From Actinoplanes sp. N902-109 (GTDB taxonomy: Bacteria > Actinomycetota > Actinomycetes > Mycobacteriales > Micromonosporaceae), in NCBI RefSeq assembly GCF_000389965.1, contig NC_021191.1, forward strand, positions 1,985,501 through 2,049,500: DNA of 64,000 bases. Reading direction: 5' to 3'. The first letter of the stretch is position 1; every line of letters starts with the position of its first letter. The translations under genes and the position numbers were made by a program. Positions 57,901 through 64,000 of this stretch are shown one piece after another. The notes beneath the pieces are model-generated. The model saw only the letters and a list, made by a program, of their open reading frames with translations. It had not been told where the DNA came from and made no database searches.

Positions 57901-60313
57901 GCTGTGGCGGGTTGGTGGCAGCAGGCTGTGGTGCGGGATGCGCCGGACGAGGCGCGGCCGGACGCGGATCACCCGCGCCCTGCACGCGGGGGGCGGCCGG
58001 TGCGGTACGGGCATCCGTGGACGCAGGCATGCGGGGGTCGACGGGCGCGGCGAGGTGCGCGTCGCGGGGCATGCGCGGGTCGGTTGGCGCTGCGGTGGCG
58101 GCGTTCGGCATGCGCGGGTCGGTTGGCGGTGCGGAAACGGCATGCGTACGCGGACCGGTCGGCGGGGCCGAGGCGGGGCGCGGCGTATGCGGGTCGTTCG
58201 GTGGGGCCGAGGCGACGTACGGCGTGCGCGGGTCGGTGGGCGGGGCCGGGACGACGTACGGCATGCGCGGGTCGGTCGGTGGCTCGGCGACCGTGTGCGG
58301 CATGCGCGGGTCGGTCGGTGGCTCGACCGTATGCGGCATGCGGGGGTCGGTCGATGGGATTGAGGCCGCGTTGGGCGTACGGGGGTCGGTCGATGGGGGT
58401 GGGGCGACTTTGGGCGGATACCGGTCGGCCGGGGGACCGGGGTGCGGGGCCGGTGCCCACGGATTGGTGACTCGGGGCTCGACCGGAGTAGTGGGCCGCG
58501 GGTCGAAGGGAGTTGCCCGGGCTGGGTCCGGCGGTAGGGGGTTCGGCGCGCTCGACGGGGTTGGGCGCGGCGCGGGGAAAGACTGCTGAGCCTGCGCGGG
58601 GTGCGGCGGCTGGGCGCCTTGGGGTTGCTGGGCGTGGTGCGGTTGCTGGGCGCCGGGTCGGCTGCCGGGCATGCTGTCGCGCTGGTCGAGGTGGGGGCGC
58701 AGGGCCTGGTCGGGGGCGTCCGAGAAGCGATCATCCGGGTACGGGACACCGGCTGGGCGGCCTCCCTGAGGTGCACCGGGAGTGCGCGGTCCTTGCGGGA
58801 TTGCACCGCCGGGACGGTCGACCGGCGGAGGCTGCTGACGTCCTTGGTCGGAGAGCCGGTTGGGGAGGTGTACCGGCTGGTTCCAGGAAGGCTGGGGACG
58901 CGCGGGACCTGCGTGCTGCGGGGATGCGCTACTTCCGTCGCGGCCGGGGGCGCCAGAAATCGGGCCGGGGTGGCCCGGCATGGCCGGTGTGGGACGGCCG
59001 GGGGCGCCGGAGGTCGGGTAGGAGGTCGGCTCAGGTCGGCCGGGGGCGCCGGAGGTTGGGTAGGCGGTCGGCTCAGGTCGGCCGGGGGCGCCGGAGGTCG
59101 GATAAGCGCCCTGGCCCAGGCGGCCGGGCATGGCCTGGTCTGGGCGGCCGGGCATGGCCTGGTCGGGGTGGCCGGGGAAGGGCGGCGGCGGGTACGCGCC
59201 GTGCGTCGCCGGCCGGGGCGGTGTCGCGGGACGGGCCGATGGGATCGGTTCGTTGGTCGGGGTCCAGGACGGGGGAGGCTGGGGCGGGCGGCTGACCGTT
59301 GCGCGGCCGGCGCCGGGGGATACCGGGCGTGCGGTGGGACCGGGGTACGGCTGGCCCGGGCGGGGCTGGCCGGGCTGCGGCTGCCGGGGGCGGTGATCCG
59401 GTCCGGCGCCGTAGTGACCCGGGTGAGGCGCCCCCGACGAAGGGCGCACGGTCGGTACCTGCCCCGCGTGAGGCGCCCCCGACCAAGGGCGCTCGGTCGG
59501 TGCCTGCCCGGGGCCCCGGAACCCCTCATCGCCGCGCCCGGGGTAGGGGCGCCCCGACGAAGGTTGCGCGGAATAAGGCCTACCCGAGTGGAGCGCCCCC
59601 GACTGAGGTCGCTCCGAATGACCCGAGTAGGGCGCCCCCGACTGAGGCCCCGGGTAAGGAGCGCCCGACTGCGGCCGCTCCGAGTGACCCGAGTAAGGCA
59701 CGCCCGACTGCGGCCGCTCCGAGTAACCCGGGTAGGGCACGCCCGACTGCGGCCGCTCCGGGTAGGAACCGCCGGGGTAAGGCCGCCCGGACCCAGGCCC
59801 GTCAGGGTAAGCCTGCTCCGGGTGAGCCTGCTCCGGGTAGGGCACCCCGGAGTAGGGGCGTTGCGCGTACGGCGCGCCGCCATCCCAGCCCGCGTCATGA
59901 TCCGCTGTCGGGTAGTCCCCGGAGCCGGGATCGGAGTAAGGACCGCCGCCATAAGAGCCGTCATAAGAGCCGGCATCAGCTCCGGTGAAACCGGGGTAGG
60001 AACCGCCGTGCGAGCCGGAATCGGCGTACGAAACCGGATAAGGCGCCCCCGAGGACGGATAGGGTGGCCCGGAGGTCTGGTAGGACGGCGGCGCGGAATT
60101 CTGCGCGATGGTTTTGAAATCGGCGTCCCAGGCAGCCGCCGCCTCCGCTGCCGCCGCGGCGTCGTACACGGGATGGTGGACGGCTCGGCGGCGGCCGGGG
60201 TCGCCGGGATAGCGCTGGCCGGGCTGGGGTTGCCATTCCCAGGTGATCTCGTAGACCCAGGCCGGTTCGTCGTCCCAGCCGTAGGCGCTGCCCGTCGAGC
60301 TCCAGCCGTTCAT
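51923..60313 (-). CDS. giant low-complexity protein with TPR-like and WG-repeat C-terminus
   Basis: A 2,796-residue frame without interruption. Residues 1-60 are ordered-looking (WDDEPAWVYEITWEWQPQ). About 60-950 is Pro/Gly/Ser/Tyr-rich with RPQSGxPYPG and PPTDPRMP repeats. About 960-2340 is Ala/Thr/Pro/Glu-rich and acidic, with T(P/S)DAV and heptad EPTAPQT repeats (1924-2107). Near 2355-2540 are helical TPR-like repeats (ALADGREALRHAEASGD, ACNHFELALELRR). Residues about 2560-2790 hold WG-type beta repeats (GWGAIDRHGRVVVAPQF, TAWGALDRRGRPVIDV). No signal peptide or membrane helix is seen. The role is unknown; a scaffold is a guess. No good ribosome-binding site precedes ATG 60313. Confidence 0.8.
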   Translation of the reverse strand: MNGWSSTGSAYGWDDEPAWVYEITWEWQPQPGQRYPGDPGRRRAVHHPVYDAAAAAEAAAAWDADFKTIAQNSAPPSYQTSGPPYPSSGAPYPVSYADSGSHGGSYPGFTGADAGSYDGSYGGGPYSDPGSGDYPTADHDAGWDGGAPYAQRPYSGVPYPEQAHPEQAYPDGPGSGRPYPGGSYPERPQSGVPYPGYSERPQSGVPYSGHSERPQSGAPYPGPQSGAPYSGHSERPQSGALHSGRPYSAQPSSGRPYPGRGDEGFRGPGQAPTERPWSGAPHAGQVPTVRPSSGAPHPGHYGAGPDHRPRQPQPGQPRPGQPYPGPTARPVSPGAGRATVSRPPQPPPSWTPTNEPIPSARPATPPRPATHGAYPPPPFPGHPDQAMPGRPDQAMPGRLGQGAYPTSGAPGRPEPTAYPTSGAPGRPEPTSYPTSGAPGRPTPAMPGHPGPISGAPGRDGSSASPQHAGPARPQPSWNQPVHLPNRLSDQGRQQPPPVDRPGGAIPQGPRTPGAPQGGRPAGVPYPDDRFSDAPDQALRPHLDQRDSMPGSRPGAQQPHHAQQPQGAQPPHPAQAQQSFPAPRPTPSSAPNPLPPDPARATPFDPRPTTPVEPRVTNPWAPAPHPGPPADRYPPKVAPPPSTDPRTPNAASIPSTDPRMPHTVEPPTDPRMPHTVAEPPTDPRMPYVVPAPPTDPRTPYVASAPPNDPHTPRPASAPPTGPRTHAVSAPPTDPRMPNAATAAPTDPRMPRDAHLAAPVDPRMPASTDARTAPAAPRVQGAGDPRPAAPRPAHPAPQPAATNPPQPDSSGRTGTFGPRPQARPADQRGTTTQRTEPIGPRPEAHPVPDPRSEVRGTHHAEPPTETRIPAPFSTDRPAPGNDRPQDRTPPTAPPIHPVVPSPAIEPAATGPTFEPDRIEPATGTLPELEDTAVVHLPAPALPEPLPEDPAPDQPDQEERGLGWLLELSGLGAVTTDPDAAPASPAPSTEPDSGTAPAAPTSAHHHGRTDWFAPTGENDTLAPAAQAPTADATTPSDAVTPTPDAVTPTSDADSPAPDADSPTPDAVTATSDADGPTPDAVTPTPHAVTPTSDADSPTPDAVTATSDADGLTFGVLPPTREAVALNPAAISPAPNAVAAAPEGLPATPDTDAPEALPSTHNVVAPEAFPATHDVVAAAPGVTPAAGAVAPTSDARPATFEAGTSASGAVADGSAFDASDSATDALTLAPEAVALTPESPIPAHEAVTLPSDIRPTTREAIAPAADAPGSPLDAAPPTVEAVTPTSGAAGPTSESLDATSVFPNADERVETFVPPAADAGTTAPDDIRPTAVAPVADNLATPAPDPVPSQTLNADGAPMHAQQTTVGPAQPTQATAALPAPGHAEADAITQPAAAQPTTETHTDTSEAQADARTHHQADAAEARPRPLPQADDAGTGPGPLPQADDARTGPGPFPRADAAEARPRPFPQADEARPRPLPQADDAGPRTLSQADDAGPRTLHEGDPADSGAAIQAAPRADREPTAAVDPHVADMPSTADHRTTDESTSAPELDVAAAPISAEASVSVAEPTAPVDTAGDIASVLVPTARDDDRSDRTEPSVNEPDRKTQSAAHGEAEPRNAPQLPEASDQRTGGSDLGTAPDSADVRHEAAGTPVPTGSPEQTSEPATSAFGAAMPAAAELGTPNAAAQGSPEDPSAPSETTEPIARGDDGQPSSTSVATTTQDAAADAGTPHSGTTKDTLDQAAGDPTTEQRAVDEASPTTIDTHDATAASQDDSTVPQAAPAVQQPEIEALPLAAPSAAQQPADEAPARETSHATQQPDKQAQTHDVTGTAEQHDDETPATETTLTAQQTVTAMSVSAATPATPRLPSDALEAEAVTGVHQPEEETAERDGSASTAETGADADDSGPETTIETLADVSTGDAMSVAAPTVQAEPAASQTAPTASQAEPTAPQAEPIELQAESAAPQTESTAPQTEPTAPQTESTAPQTEPTAPQTEPTAPQTEPIELQAEPTAPQTEPTAPQTEPTAPQTEPIELQAEPTAPQTEPTAPQTEPTAPQTEPIELQAEPTAPQTESTAPQTEPTAPQTEPIELQAEPTAPQTESTAPQTESGVPQAEPADSHVGAVVGEAESAELQDQPAEPQADELADRESGVTAPEQQPVEPQTVASNPVRDARQPQSDASSQEPDQGQGAADEGGLDIEGTQQAANPSEQEPDTSKQVTNANDQKADASEQTADASQLAPNAVERQGAAGQQDDEPHRQVTDASEWNADASQQATGASQREAEASEAAADSPESGSEAAADSPESGSEAAGPAQSIDIWPAQTWQSPSTPTDNGPSTSASRQAVAAPVEKAAGATARTAAERIRQRRLADPEEQLAAYPWEVDPVTLREVAGDPEPIFAVVDRLTDRLEFAERDAVRARLLSLRAVAERVLGEYEPALADGREALRHAEASGDVRLLAVVQARVAVVCQWRGDFAEADRLFAEANSVELPDRLRAEIHVNAGRSGYEQGRYLEACNHFELALELRRVEDPELVRRTEYALDAVMARVQESGWGPYPRSREEILQLSRAPQPAADAETGYFGYADSTGALVIAEQYAEAMEFREGAAWVRRPGVDAWELIDESGRLLLDGYSQVQSFAEGLAWVSRDLDGGWFAIDWHNRVIVPGGFADARPFTNGIALIRRDGWGAIDRHGRVVVAPQFARFATALTGGGEIDGFTAEGLAVVDAGGRLGVVDRDGHVVVAPGFPKLLIHPAGFVVGDGTAWGALDRRGRPVIDVTLESPVDAARELDRSGGETRPVL
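53990..54540 (-). repeat. 21-bp heptad repeats with 84-bp higher-order units
   Basis: About 26 units of 21 bp encode heptads of the EPTAPQT type. In the centre the pattern becomes an 84-bp unit: one EPIELQA heptad followed by three EPTAPQT heptads, repeated about four times with near-identical DNA. Confidence 0.9.
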
Positions 60314-60454
60314 CGGGCACCCGGGCAGGCACCGGACGTCTGGCTACGCTCGGTCACGAAGTTCCACCTTGTCGGAAATGGCGTCGCGGCAGCGCGGTCA
60401 GCCGGGTAGCGTCCCCCGGCTCCGCAACAAAGTCGGTGGAAGGAGATTAACGGC

Positions 60455-61315
60455 GTGGACGGCTTCGACGCCAGGGTGCCCGTGATCTCTTCGGGCAGGT
60501 CGTTCCGGGTCTGGATCACTACGTTCGGTGCGCTTTCGTGGTCGGGCTTCCGGCGGTACGCGACCTACCGGCAGGCGACGATAGCCGGAGCGTTCACCAA
60601 CACCGTCTTCGGGTTCCTCCGGTGTTATGTGCTGCTCGCGGTGGCTGCGGGCGCCGGTGCCGCGAAACCCGGCGGGTACGACGGTGCGCAACTCGCCACT
60701 TTCGTGTGGGTCGGGCAGGGATTGCTCACCGTAGTGGCTTTGTGGGGCTGGACCGAACTGTCCCAGCGGATCCGGTCCGGTGAGATCACGGCTGATTTGT
60801 TACGTCCGGTTCATCCGGTCCTCGGCTATCTCGCCCCGGATCTCGGCCGGGCCGGCCATGCGATGATTTTCCGCTTCCTGCCGCCGCTCGCGGTCGGCGC
60901 GCTCTTTTTCGACCTGTACGGGCCCAGCCGCCCGTACACGATCCCGCTCTTCGCCTTGTCGATTGTGCTGGCGGTGGTCGGGAGTCTCGGCATCCGGTAC
61001 CTGGTGAATGCCACGGCCTATTGGTTGCACGACGCCCGGGGCCCGATGATCCTGTGGACGCTGGCCGGCGGCTTCCTCGCCGGGCTGTACTTCCCGTTGC
61101 GTTTCCTGCCGGACTGGCTGGCCGTGACGCTATGGGTCGCCACGCCTTTCCCGGGGCTGATCCAGACGCCGCTGGATGTGCTCGTCGAGCGGGACCCGCC
61201 GGGGCGGCAAATGGCGCTGGTCGGTCTGCAGGCGTTGTGGGCGGCCGGATTGCTGGCGCTGGCGGTGCTCGTGCAGCGCCGGGCCGAGCGTCGATTGGTG
61301 GCGCAGGGTGGGTGA
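60455..61315 (+). CDS. ABC-2 type export permease (COG4587-like)
   Basis: A 286-residue membrane protein with six helices, first of a three-gene ABC exporter. It begins at GTG 60455 behind GGAAGGAG. Segments include WSGFRRYATYRQATIAGAFTNTVFGFLRCYVLL, ELSQRIRSGEITADLLRPVHPVLGYLAPDLGRAGHA, and YFPLRFLPDWLAVTLWVATPFPGLIQTPLDVLV. This matches the uncharacterised COG4587/COG3694 permease pair that works with a COG4586 ATPase. The substrate is unknown. It is divergent from the giant WG-repeat gene. Confidence 0.85.
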   Translation: MDGFDARVPVISSGRSFRVWITTFGALSWSGFRRYATYRQATIAGAFTNTVFGFLRCYVLLAVAAGAGAAKPGGYDGAQLATFVWVGQGLLTVVALWGWTELSQRIRSGEITADLLRPVHPVLGYLAPDLGRAGHAMIFRFLPPLAVGALFFDLYGPSRPYTIPLFALSIVLAVVGSLGIRYLVNATAYWLHDARGPMILWTLAGGFLAGLYFPLRFLPDWLAVTLWVATPFPGLIQTPLDVLVERDPPGRQMALVGLQALWAAGLLALAVLVQRRAERRLVAQGG

Positions 61316-62108
61316 GGTTCAGGCATATGCGGCCCTGCTGCGCGGGCAGTTCCGGTCGCTGACGTCGTACCGCGCGTCCTTCGCGGTGGAATTGCTGAGC
61401 AACATCGGCGGTACGGCCCTGGATGTGCTCACCGTTCTGGTGCTGTTCCGGGCCACCCGTACGGTCGCCGGCTTCTCGCTCACCGAAGGCTTGCTGATCG
61501 TGGCGCTGTCCTCGTTCGGTTTCGCGCTGGCCGACTTTTTCGTGGGCAACATCGACCGGATGAAGGACTACGTGCGCACCGGGACGATGGATGCGGTGCT
61601 GGTCCGGCCGCTCGCGGTGCTGCCGCAGCTGGTGCTGATGGATCTGCCGGTGCGCAAGGCGCTGCGGCTGGTGGTCAGCGGCGGGGTGCTCGTGACCGCC
61701 CTGCGGCTGAACGACATCGAGTGGACCGCGGCGCGCATTCTGCTGCTCGTGCTGACGCCTGTCGCCGGGGCCGTGTTCTTCGCCTCGATATTCGTGCTGA
61801 GTGCCAGCGTGGCGTTCTGGTGGATCGATTCCGGCGAGTTCGGGAGCGCTTTCACCTACGGCGGGCGCGACTTCACGTCGTACCCGATCGCGGTTTACTC
61901 GGGGTGGTTCCGGGCGGTTTTCGCGTACGCGATGGGTTTCGGGTTCGTGGCCTATCAGCCGGCGGTGGCGTTGCTCGGCCGCACCGATCCGCTCGGTCTG
62001 CCCGCCTGGGCGGGTTTTGTCTCTCCGCTGGCCGCTGTCATCGCAGCGGCCGTTGCCGCCGTCGGGTGGCGTACCGGCATCCGGCACTATCGGAGCACAG
62101 GGTCATGA
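61308..62108 (+). CDS. ABC-2 type export permease (COG3694-like)
   Basis: A 266-residue partner permease from GTG 61308 (MGEVQAYAALLRGQFRSLTSYRASFAVELL), overlapping the previous gene by eight bases; the frame continues upstream only as shadow sequence. It has DFFVGNIDRMKDYVRTGTMDAVLVRPLAVLPQLV and FTYGGRDFTSYPIAVYSGWFRAVFAYAMGFGFVAYQPAVALLG, both typical of the group. It overlaps the ATPase start by four bases (ATGA), so all three exporter genes are translationally coupled. Confidence 0.85.
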   Translation: MGEVQAYAALLRGQFRSLTSYRASFAVELLSNIGGTALDVLTVLVLFRATRTVAGFSLTEGLLIVALSSFGFALADFFVGNIDRMKDYVRTGTMDAVLVRPLAVLPQLVLMDLPVRKALRLVVSGGVLVTALRLNDIEWTAARILLLVLTPVAGAVFFASIFVLSASVAFWWIDSGEFGSAFTYGGRDFTSYPIAVYSGWFRAVFAYAMGFGFVAYQPAVALLGRTDPLGLPAWAGFVSPLAAVIAAAVAAVGWRTGIRHYRSTGS

Positions 62109-63049
62109 CTGTCATTGAGATGCGCGAGCTGCGCAAGGAATTCACGGTACGGGTCAAAGCCGGCACCTTCCGCCGGGAGAAACGCACGGTGGCCGCGGTC
62201 AACGGGGTGAACCTGGCGATCGACCGTGGCGAGATGGTCGGTTATATCGGCCCGAACGGCGCCGGCAAGTCCACGACGCTGAAGATGCTCACCGGCGTGC
62301 TGACGCCCTCGTCGGGTGACGTCCGGGTGTGCGGGCTGGAACCGGTGCCGCAGCGCACCACCCTGGCGCTGCGGATCGGCGTGGTCTTCGGTCAGCGTTC
62401 ACAATTGTGGTGGGACCTGCCGTTGCGGGAATCGTTCACGCTGCTGCGGCACATCTATCGGGTGCCCGCCGATGCGCACGCCGTGCGACTGAGGCGCTGC
62501 CGGGAACTGCTCGATCTCGACGAATTCCTGGATACGCCGGTGCGGCAGTTGTCCTTGGGTCAGCGCATGCGCGGAGAATTGACGGCGGCGCTGCTGCACG
62601 GCCCGTCGGTGCTGTTTCTCGACGAACCGACGATCGGCCTGGACGTGGTAAGCAAACAGGCCGTGCGTTCTTTCCTGGCCGAACTGGGCGCGGCCGGCGA
62701 TCTCACCCTGGTCCTTACCACCCATGATCTGGCCGACATCGAGCGGCTGTGCAGCCGGTTGGTGGTGATCGATCATGGCCGGGTGGTGCACGACGGCACC
62801 ATCGAGGCCTTGCACGAGCGGTACGGGTCGCGCCGACGGCTCGTGGTGGACCTGGACGTGCCGCTGCCGGAAGGCTTCGCGGTGCCGGGTGCCGAACTCG
62901 TATCGGTCGGCGCGGAGCGGCATCGGGCAGTGTTCGAGCTGGTCACCGCGTCGGTCGGGGCCGTGGTGAGCGAGGTGCCGGCGTTGCGCGACCTGTCGCT
63001 GGTGGAGCCGGACATCGAGGACGTCGTGACCAAGCTCTATCGCGCCTAG
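62105..63049 (+). CDS. ABC exporter ATP-binding protein (COG4586-like)
   Basis: A 314-residue ATPase. It has Walker A IGPNGAGKSTTLKMLTGVL, Q-loop VVFGQRSQLWWDLPLRESFTLL (the GQRSQLWWDLP form is characteristic of COG4586), ABC signature LSLGQRMRGELTAALLHGPSVLFLDEPTIGLD with Walker B, and H-loop LTTHDLADIERLC. A C-terminal extension (about residues 235-314) follows the core. ATG 62105 overlaps the permease stop. It energises the two preceding permeases; the exported compound is unknown. Confidence 0.92.
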   Translation: MTVIEMRELRKEFTVRVKAGTFRREKRTVAAVNGVNLAIDRGEMVGYIGPNGAGKSTTLKMLTGVLTPSSGDVRVCGLEPVPQRTTLALRIGVVFGQRSQLWWDLPLRESFTLLRHIYRVPADAHAVRLRRCRELLDLDEFLDTPVRQLSLGQRMRGELTAALLHGPSVLFLDEPTIGLDVVSKQAVRSFLAELGAAGDLTLVLTTHDLADIERLCSRLVVIDHGRVVHDGTIEALHERYGSRRRLVVDLDVPLPEGFAVPGAELVSVGAERHRAVFELVTASVGAVVSEVPALRDLSLVEPDIEDVVTKLYRA

Positions 63050-63075
63050 CGACCATGCGCGATCGGCGGGAACCC

Positions 63076-63639
63076 TCAGCGGTGCTCCATCACCAGCACC
63101 GCCCACGTCCCTGGGGCCAACGCCTCGTAGTAGTGCGGTATGTCGCCGGGGAAGGACGCATAGTCACCGGGTGCGAGATCGACTGGCTCCTCCACCGGCC
63201 CGGTCCGTAGCGCACCCGCGGCGACCACGACGTGTTCGACGCTGCCCGGGATGTGCGCCTCGGCCTCGCGCGGTTCGCCGGGCTCCAGCTCCATCACGTA
63301 CAGGTCGCGCCGCGCGTGGGTCGAGCCCGCAGCGAGCAGGCTCGCGGTGAAGTCGGCCCGGTCGGCCCGCAGCCGGGTCTGATCCGAGGCTTTGACCACC
63401 CGTACGGCCGGAGCCGGCGGTTCCACCAACCGGCTGAACGGCACACCGAGGGCGACACCGAGCGACCACAGCGTCTCGATGCTCGGATTGCCGGTGCCGT
63501 TCTCCAGCTGCGAGAGCGTCGACTTGGCCAGCCCGGCCCGCCGCGCCAGCTCGGCCAGCGAGATCCCGGCCCGCTCCCGCTCGCGGCGCAGCGCGGCGGC
63601 AATCGTCGCAAGCGGTGACTCCGAGGGTGAAACGTTCAC
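63076..63639 (-). CDS. XRE-cupin transcriptional regulator
   Basis: A 187-residue regulator from GTG 63639 (MNVSPSESPLATIAAALRRERERAG); the frame runs to 63711. The N-terminal helix-turn-helix is ISLAELARRAGLAKSTLSQLENGTGNPSIETLWSLGVALGVPFSRL. The C-terminal cupin has HIPGSVEHVVVAAGALRTGPVEEPVDLAPGDYASFPGDIPHYYEAL in outline. The divergent neighbour is azlC, and regulators of this type commonly control azlCD branched-chain amino-acid exporters. It converges with the ABC ATPase gene. Confidence 0.92.
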   Translation of the reverse strand: MNVSPSESPLATIAAALRRERERAGISLAELARRAGLAKSTLSQLENGTGNPSIETLWSLGVALGVPFSRLVEPPAPAVRVVKASDQTRLRADRADFTASLLAAGSTHARRDLYVMELEPGEPREAEAHIPGSVEHVVVAAGALRTGPVEEPVDLAPGDYASFPGDIPHYYEALAPGTWAVLVMEHR

Positions 63640-63661
63640 TATCGCGATCGCTCCGTTCGGT

Positions 63662-63698
63662 TTGACGAACACCGGGCAGTCGTCCAATATTATGAACC
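63662..63698 (+). promoter_or_regulatory. azlC promoter, probably leaderless
   Basis: TTGACG (63662-63667), 17 bases, CAATAT (63685-63690) or the overlapping TATTAT (63688-63693), then ATG at 63699. No room exists for a Shine-Dalgarno sequence, so transcription probably starts at or next to the ATG. Confidence 0.6.
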
Positions 63699-64000
63699 AT
63701 GCGTACGGCAAAGCGAACGCACCAGACCGCCCTCCTTCGTGACGCGGCGGCGCTCGCGGCCGCGATGATCGCCGTCGGCGGCTCCTTCGGGGCCATCACC
63801 GTGACCTACGACCTGCCCACCTGGGTCCCGTTCGCCATGTCCACGCTGGTCTTCGCGGGCGGCGCCCAGTTCCTCGCCGTCGGGCTGTTCGCGGCGGGCA
63901 ACCCCGTCGCGGCGGTGCTCGCGGGCCTGCTGCTCAACGCCCGCCACCTCCCCTTCGGCCTCGCCGTGTCCGCAACCATCGGTCCGCGCCCGCTCCACCG
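63699..64000 (+). CDS. azlC: AzlC-family branched-chain amino-acid exporter subunit, N-terminal part
   Basis: The gene runs off the right edge; about 100 residues are visible. They read LAAAMIAVGGSFGAITVTYDLPTWVPFAMSTLVFAGGAQFLAVGLFAAG, then VLAGLLLNARHLPFGLAVS. The GGAQF and NARHLPFGL segments are AzlC hallmarks. AzlC pairs with the small AzlD protein, expected just downstream, to export branched-chain amino acids. It is divergent from an XRE-cupin regulator. Confidence 0.92.
   Translation, partial: MRTAKRTHQTALLRDAAALAAAMIAVGGSFGAITVTYDLPTWVPFAMSTLVFAGGAQFLAVGLFAAGNPVAAVLAGLLLNARHLPFGLAVSATIGPRPLH

Noticed and set aside
53820..60409. Several long open frames (up to 852 residues) on both strands within the giant gene
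   Set aside because: They arise from GC bias and repeats. Only the 51923-60313 minus frame ends in recognisable TPR-like and WG domains.
1..64000. tRNA or rRNA genes
   Set aside because: No T-loop GGTTCGAAT-type or rRNA-like segments were noticed in the intergenic regions, though the search was by eye.

Overview
The window is very GC-rich, uses many GTG starts, and carries an actinobacterial gene set: glnA1/glnA2/glnE, lipA/lipB next to a DUF4191 gene, a combined 2-oxoacid dehydrogenase E2, a cobU-cobT fusion and MptB-like mannosyltransferases. The best fit is a Micromonosporaceae-type actinomycete such as Actinoplanes. This is inferred from gene content and protein style; no 16S or marker search was possible. 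It looks like ordinary chromosomal backbone. I see no insertion sequence, prophage, CRISPR array, tRNA or rRNA gene.

Layout. 1-7.4 kb: the end of a RibA-type GTP cyclohydrolase II, an M15 peptidase, a divergent methyltransferase, asd, a small SPOR-like protein, a 795-residue Lys/Ala/Thr histone-tail-like protein and an RNB ribonuclease. 7.4-11.7 kb (minus strand): nadE, panB, a VOC protein and a quinone oxidoreductase. 11.8-24.2 kb (plus strand): a nitrogen-metabolism and cell-envelope run, glnA2 - DUF350 - GNAT - glutamine amidotransferase - glnE - four overlapping GT-C mannosyltransferase-like genes - an APH-like kinase. 24.3-30 kb: HxlR/oxidoreductase and AraC/aldo-keto reductase divergent pairs flank glnA1, which has a GlnR-type box in its promoter, and an RDD membrane protein. 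30-32.2 kb: a DUF4191 gene and a repeat-filled stretch with no credible gene. 32.2-47 kb: a lipoate and 2-oxoacid dehydrogenase neighbourhood (lipA, lipB, sucB-type E2, lpd, gcvT) that also holds an archaeal-type aspartyl-tRNA synthetase, two paralogous large membrane proteins and pepA. 47-51.8 kb: cobS and cobU-cobT, a membrane metalloprotease and an aldo-keto reductase. 51.9-60.3 kb: one gene for a 2,796-residue low-complexity protein ending in TPR-like and WG repeats. 60.4-64 kb: an ABC exporter (two permeases plus ATPase), an XRE-cupin regulator and the start of azlC.

Main discovery. The leader of the archaeal-type aspS2 gene (33239-33462) can be folded by eye into a complete translational T-box riboswitch. 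It has a short stem I with a GAC (Asp) candidate specifier, a stem II bounded by AGTA/GAA S-turn strands, a stem III, and an antisequestrator with a seven-base TGGCACC bulge. The TGGC would pair with a tRNA ending GCCA. The antisequestrator's 3' strand competes with a 10-bp helix that covers the Shine-Dalgarno sequence. To my knowledge, actinobacterial T-boxes are described mainly for ileS, so an aspartate T-box on a second AspRS deserves testing.

Other points of interest: the GlnR box and the contrast between GlnA1 (adenylylatable Tyr) and GlnA2 (Trp); the GT-C gene tetrad; the giant repeat protein; an isolated 24-bp operator-like palindrome in repeat-rich DNA; a Gln in place of the fourth active-site Asp of the RNB ribonuclease; a divergent CobT half; and several probable leaderless promoters.
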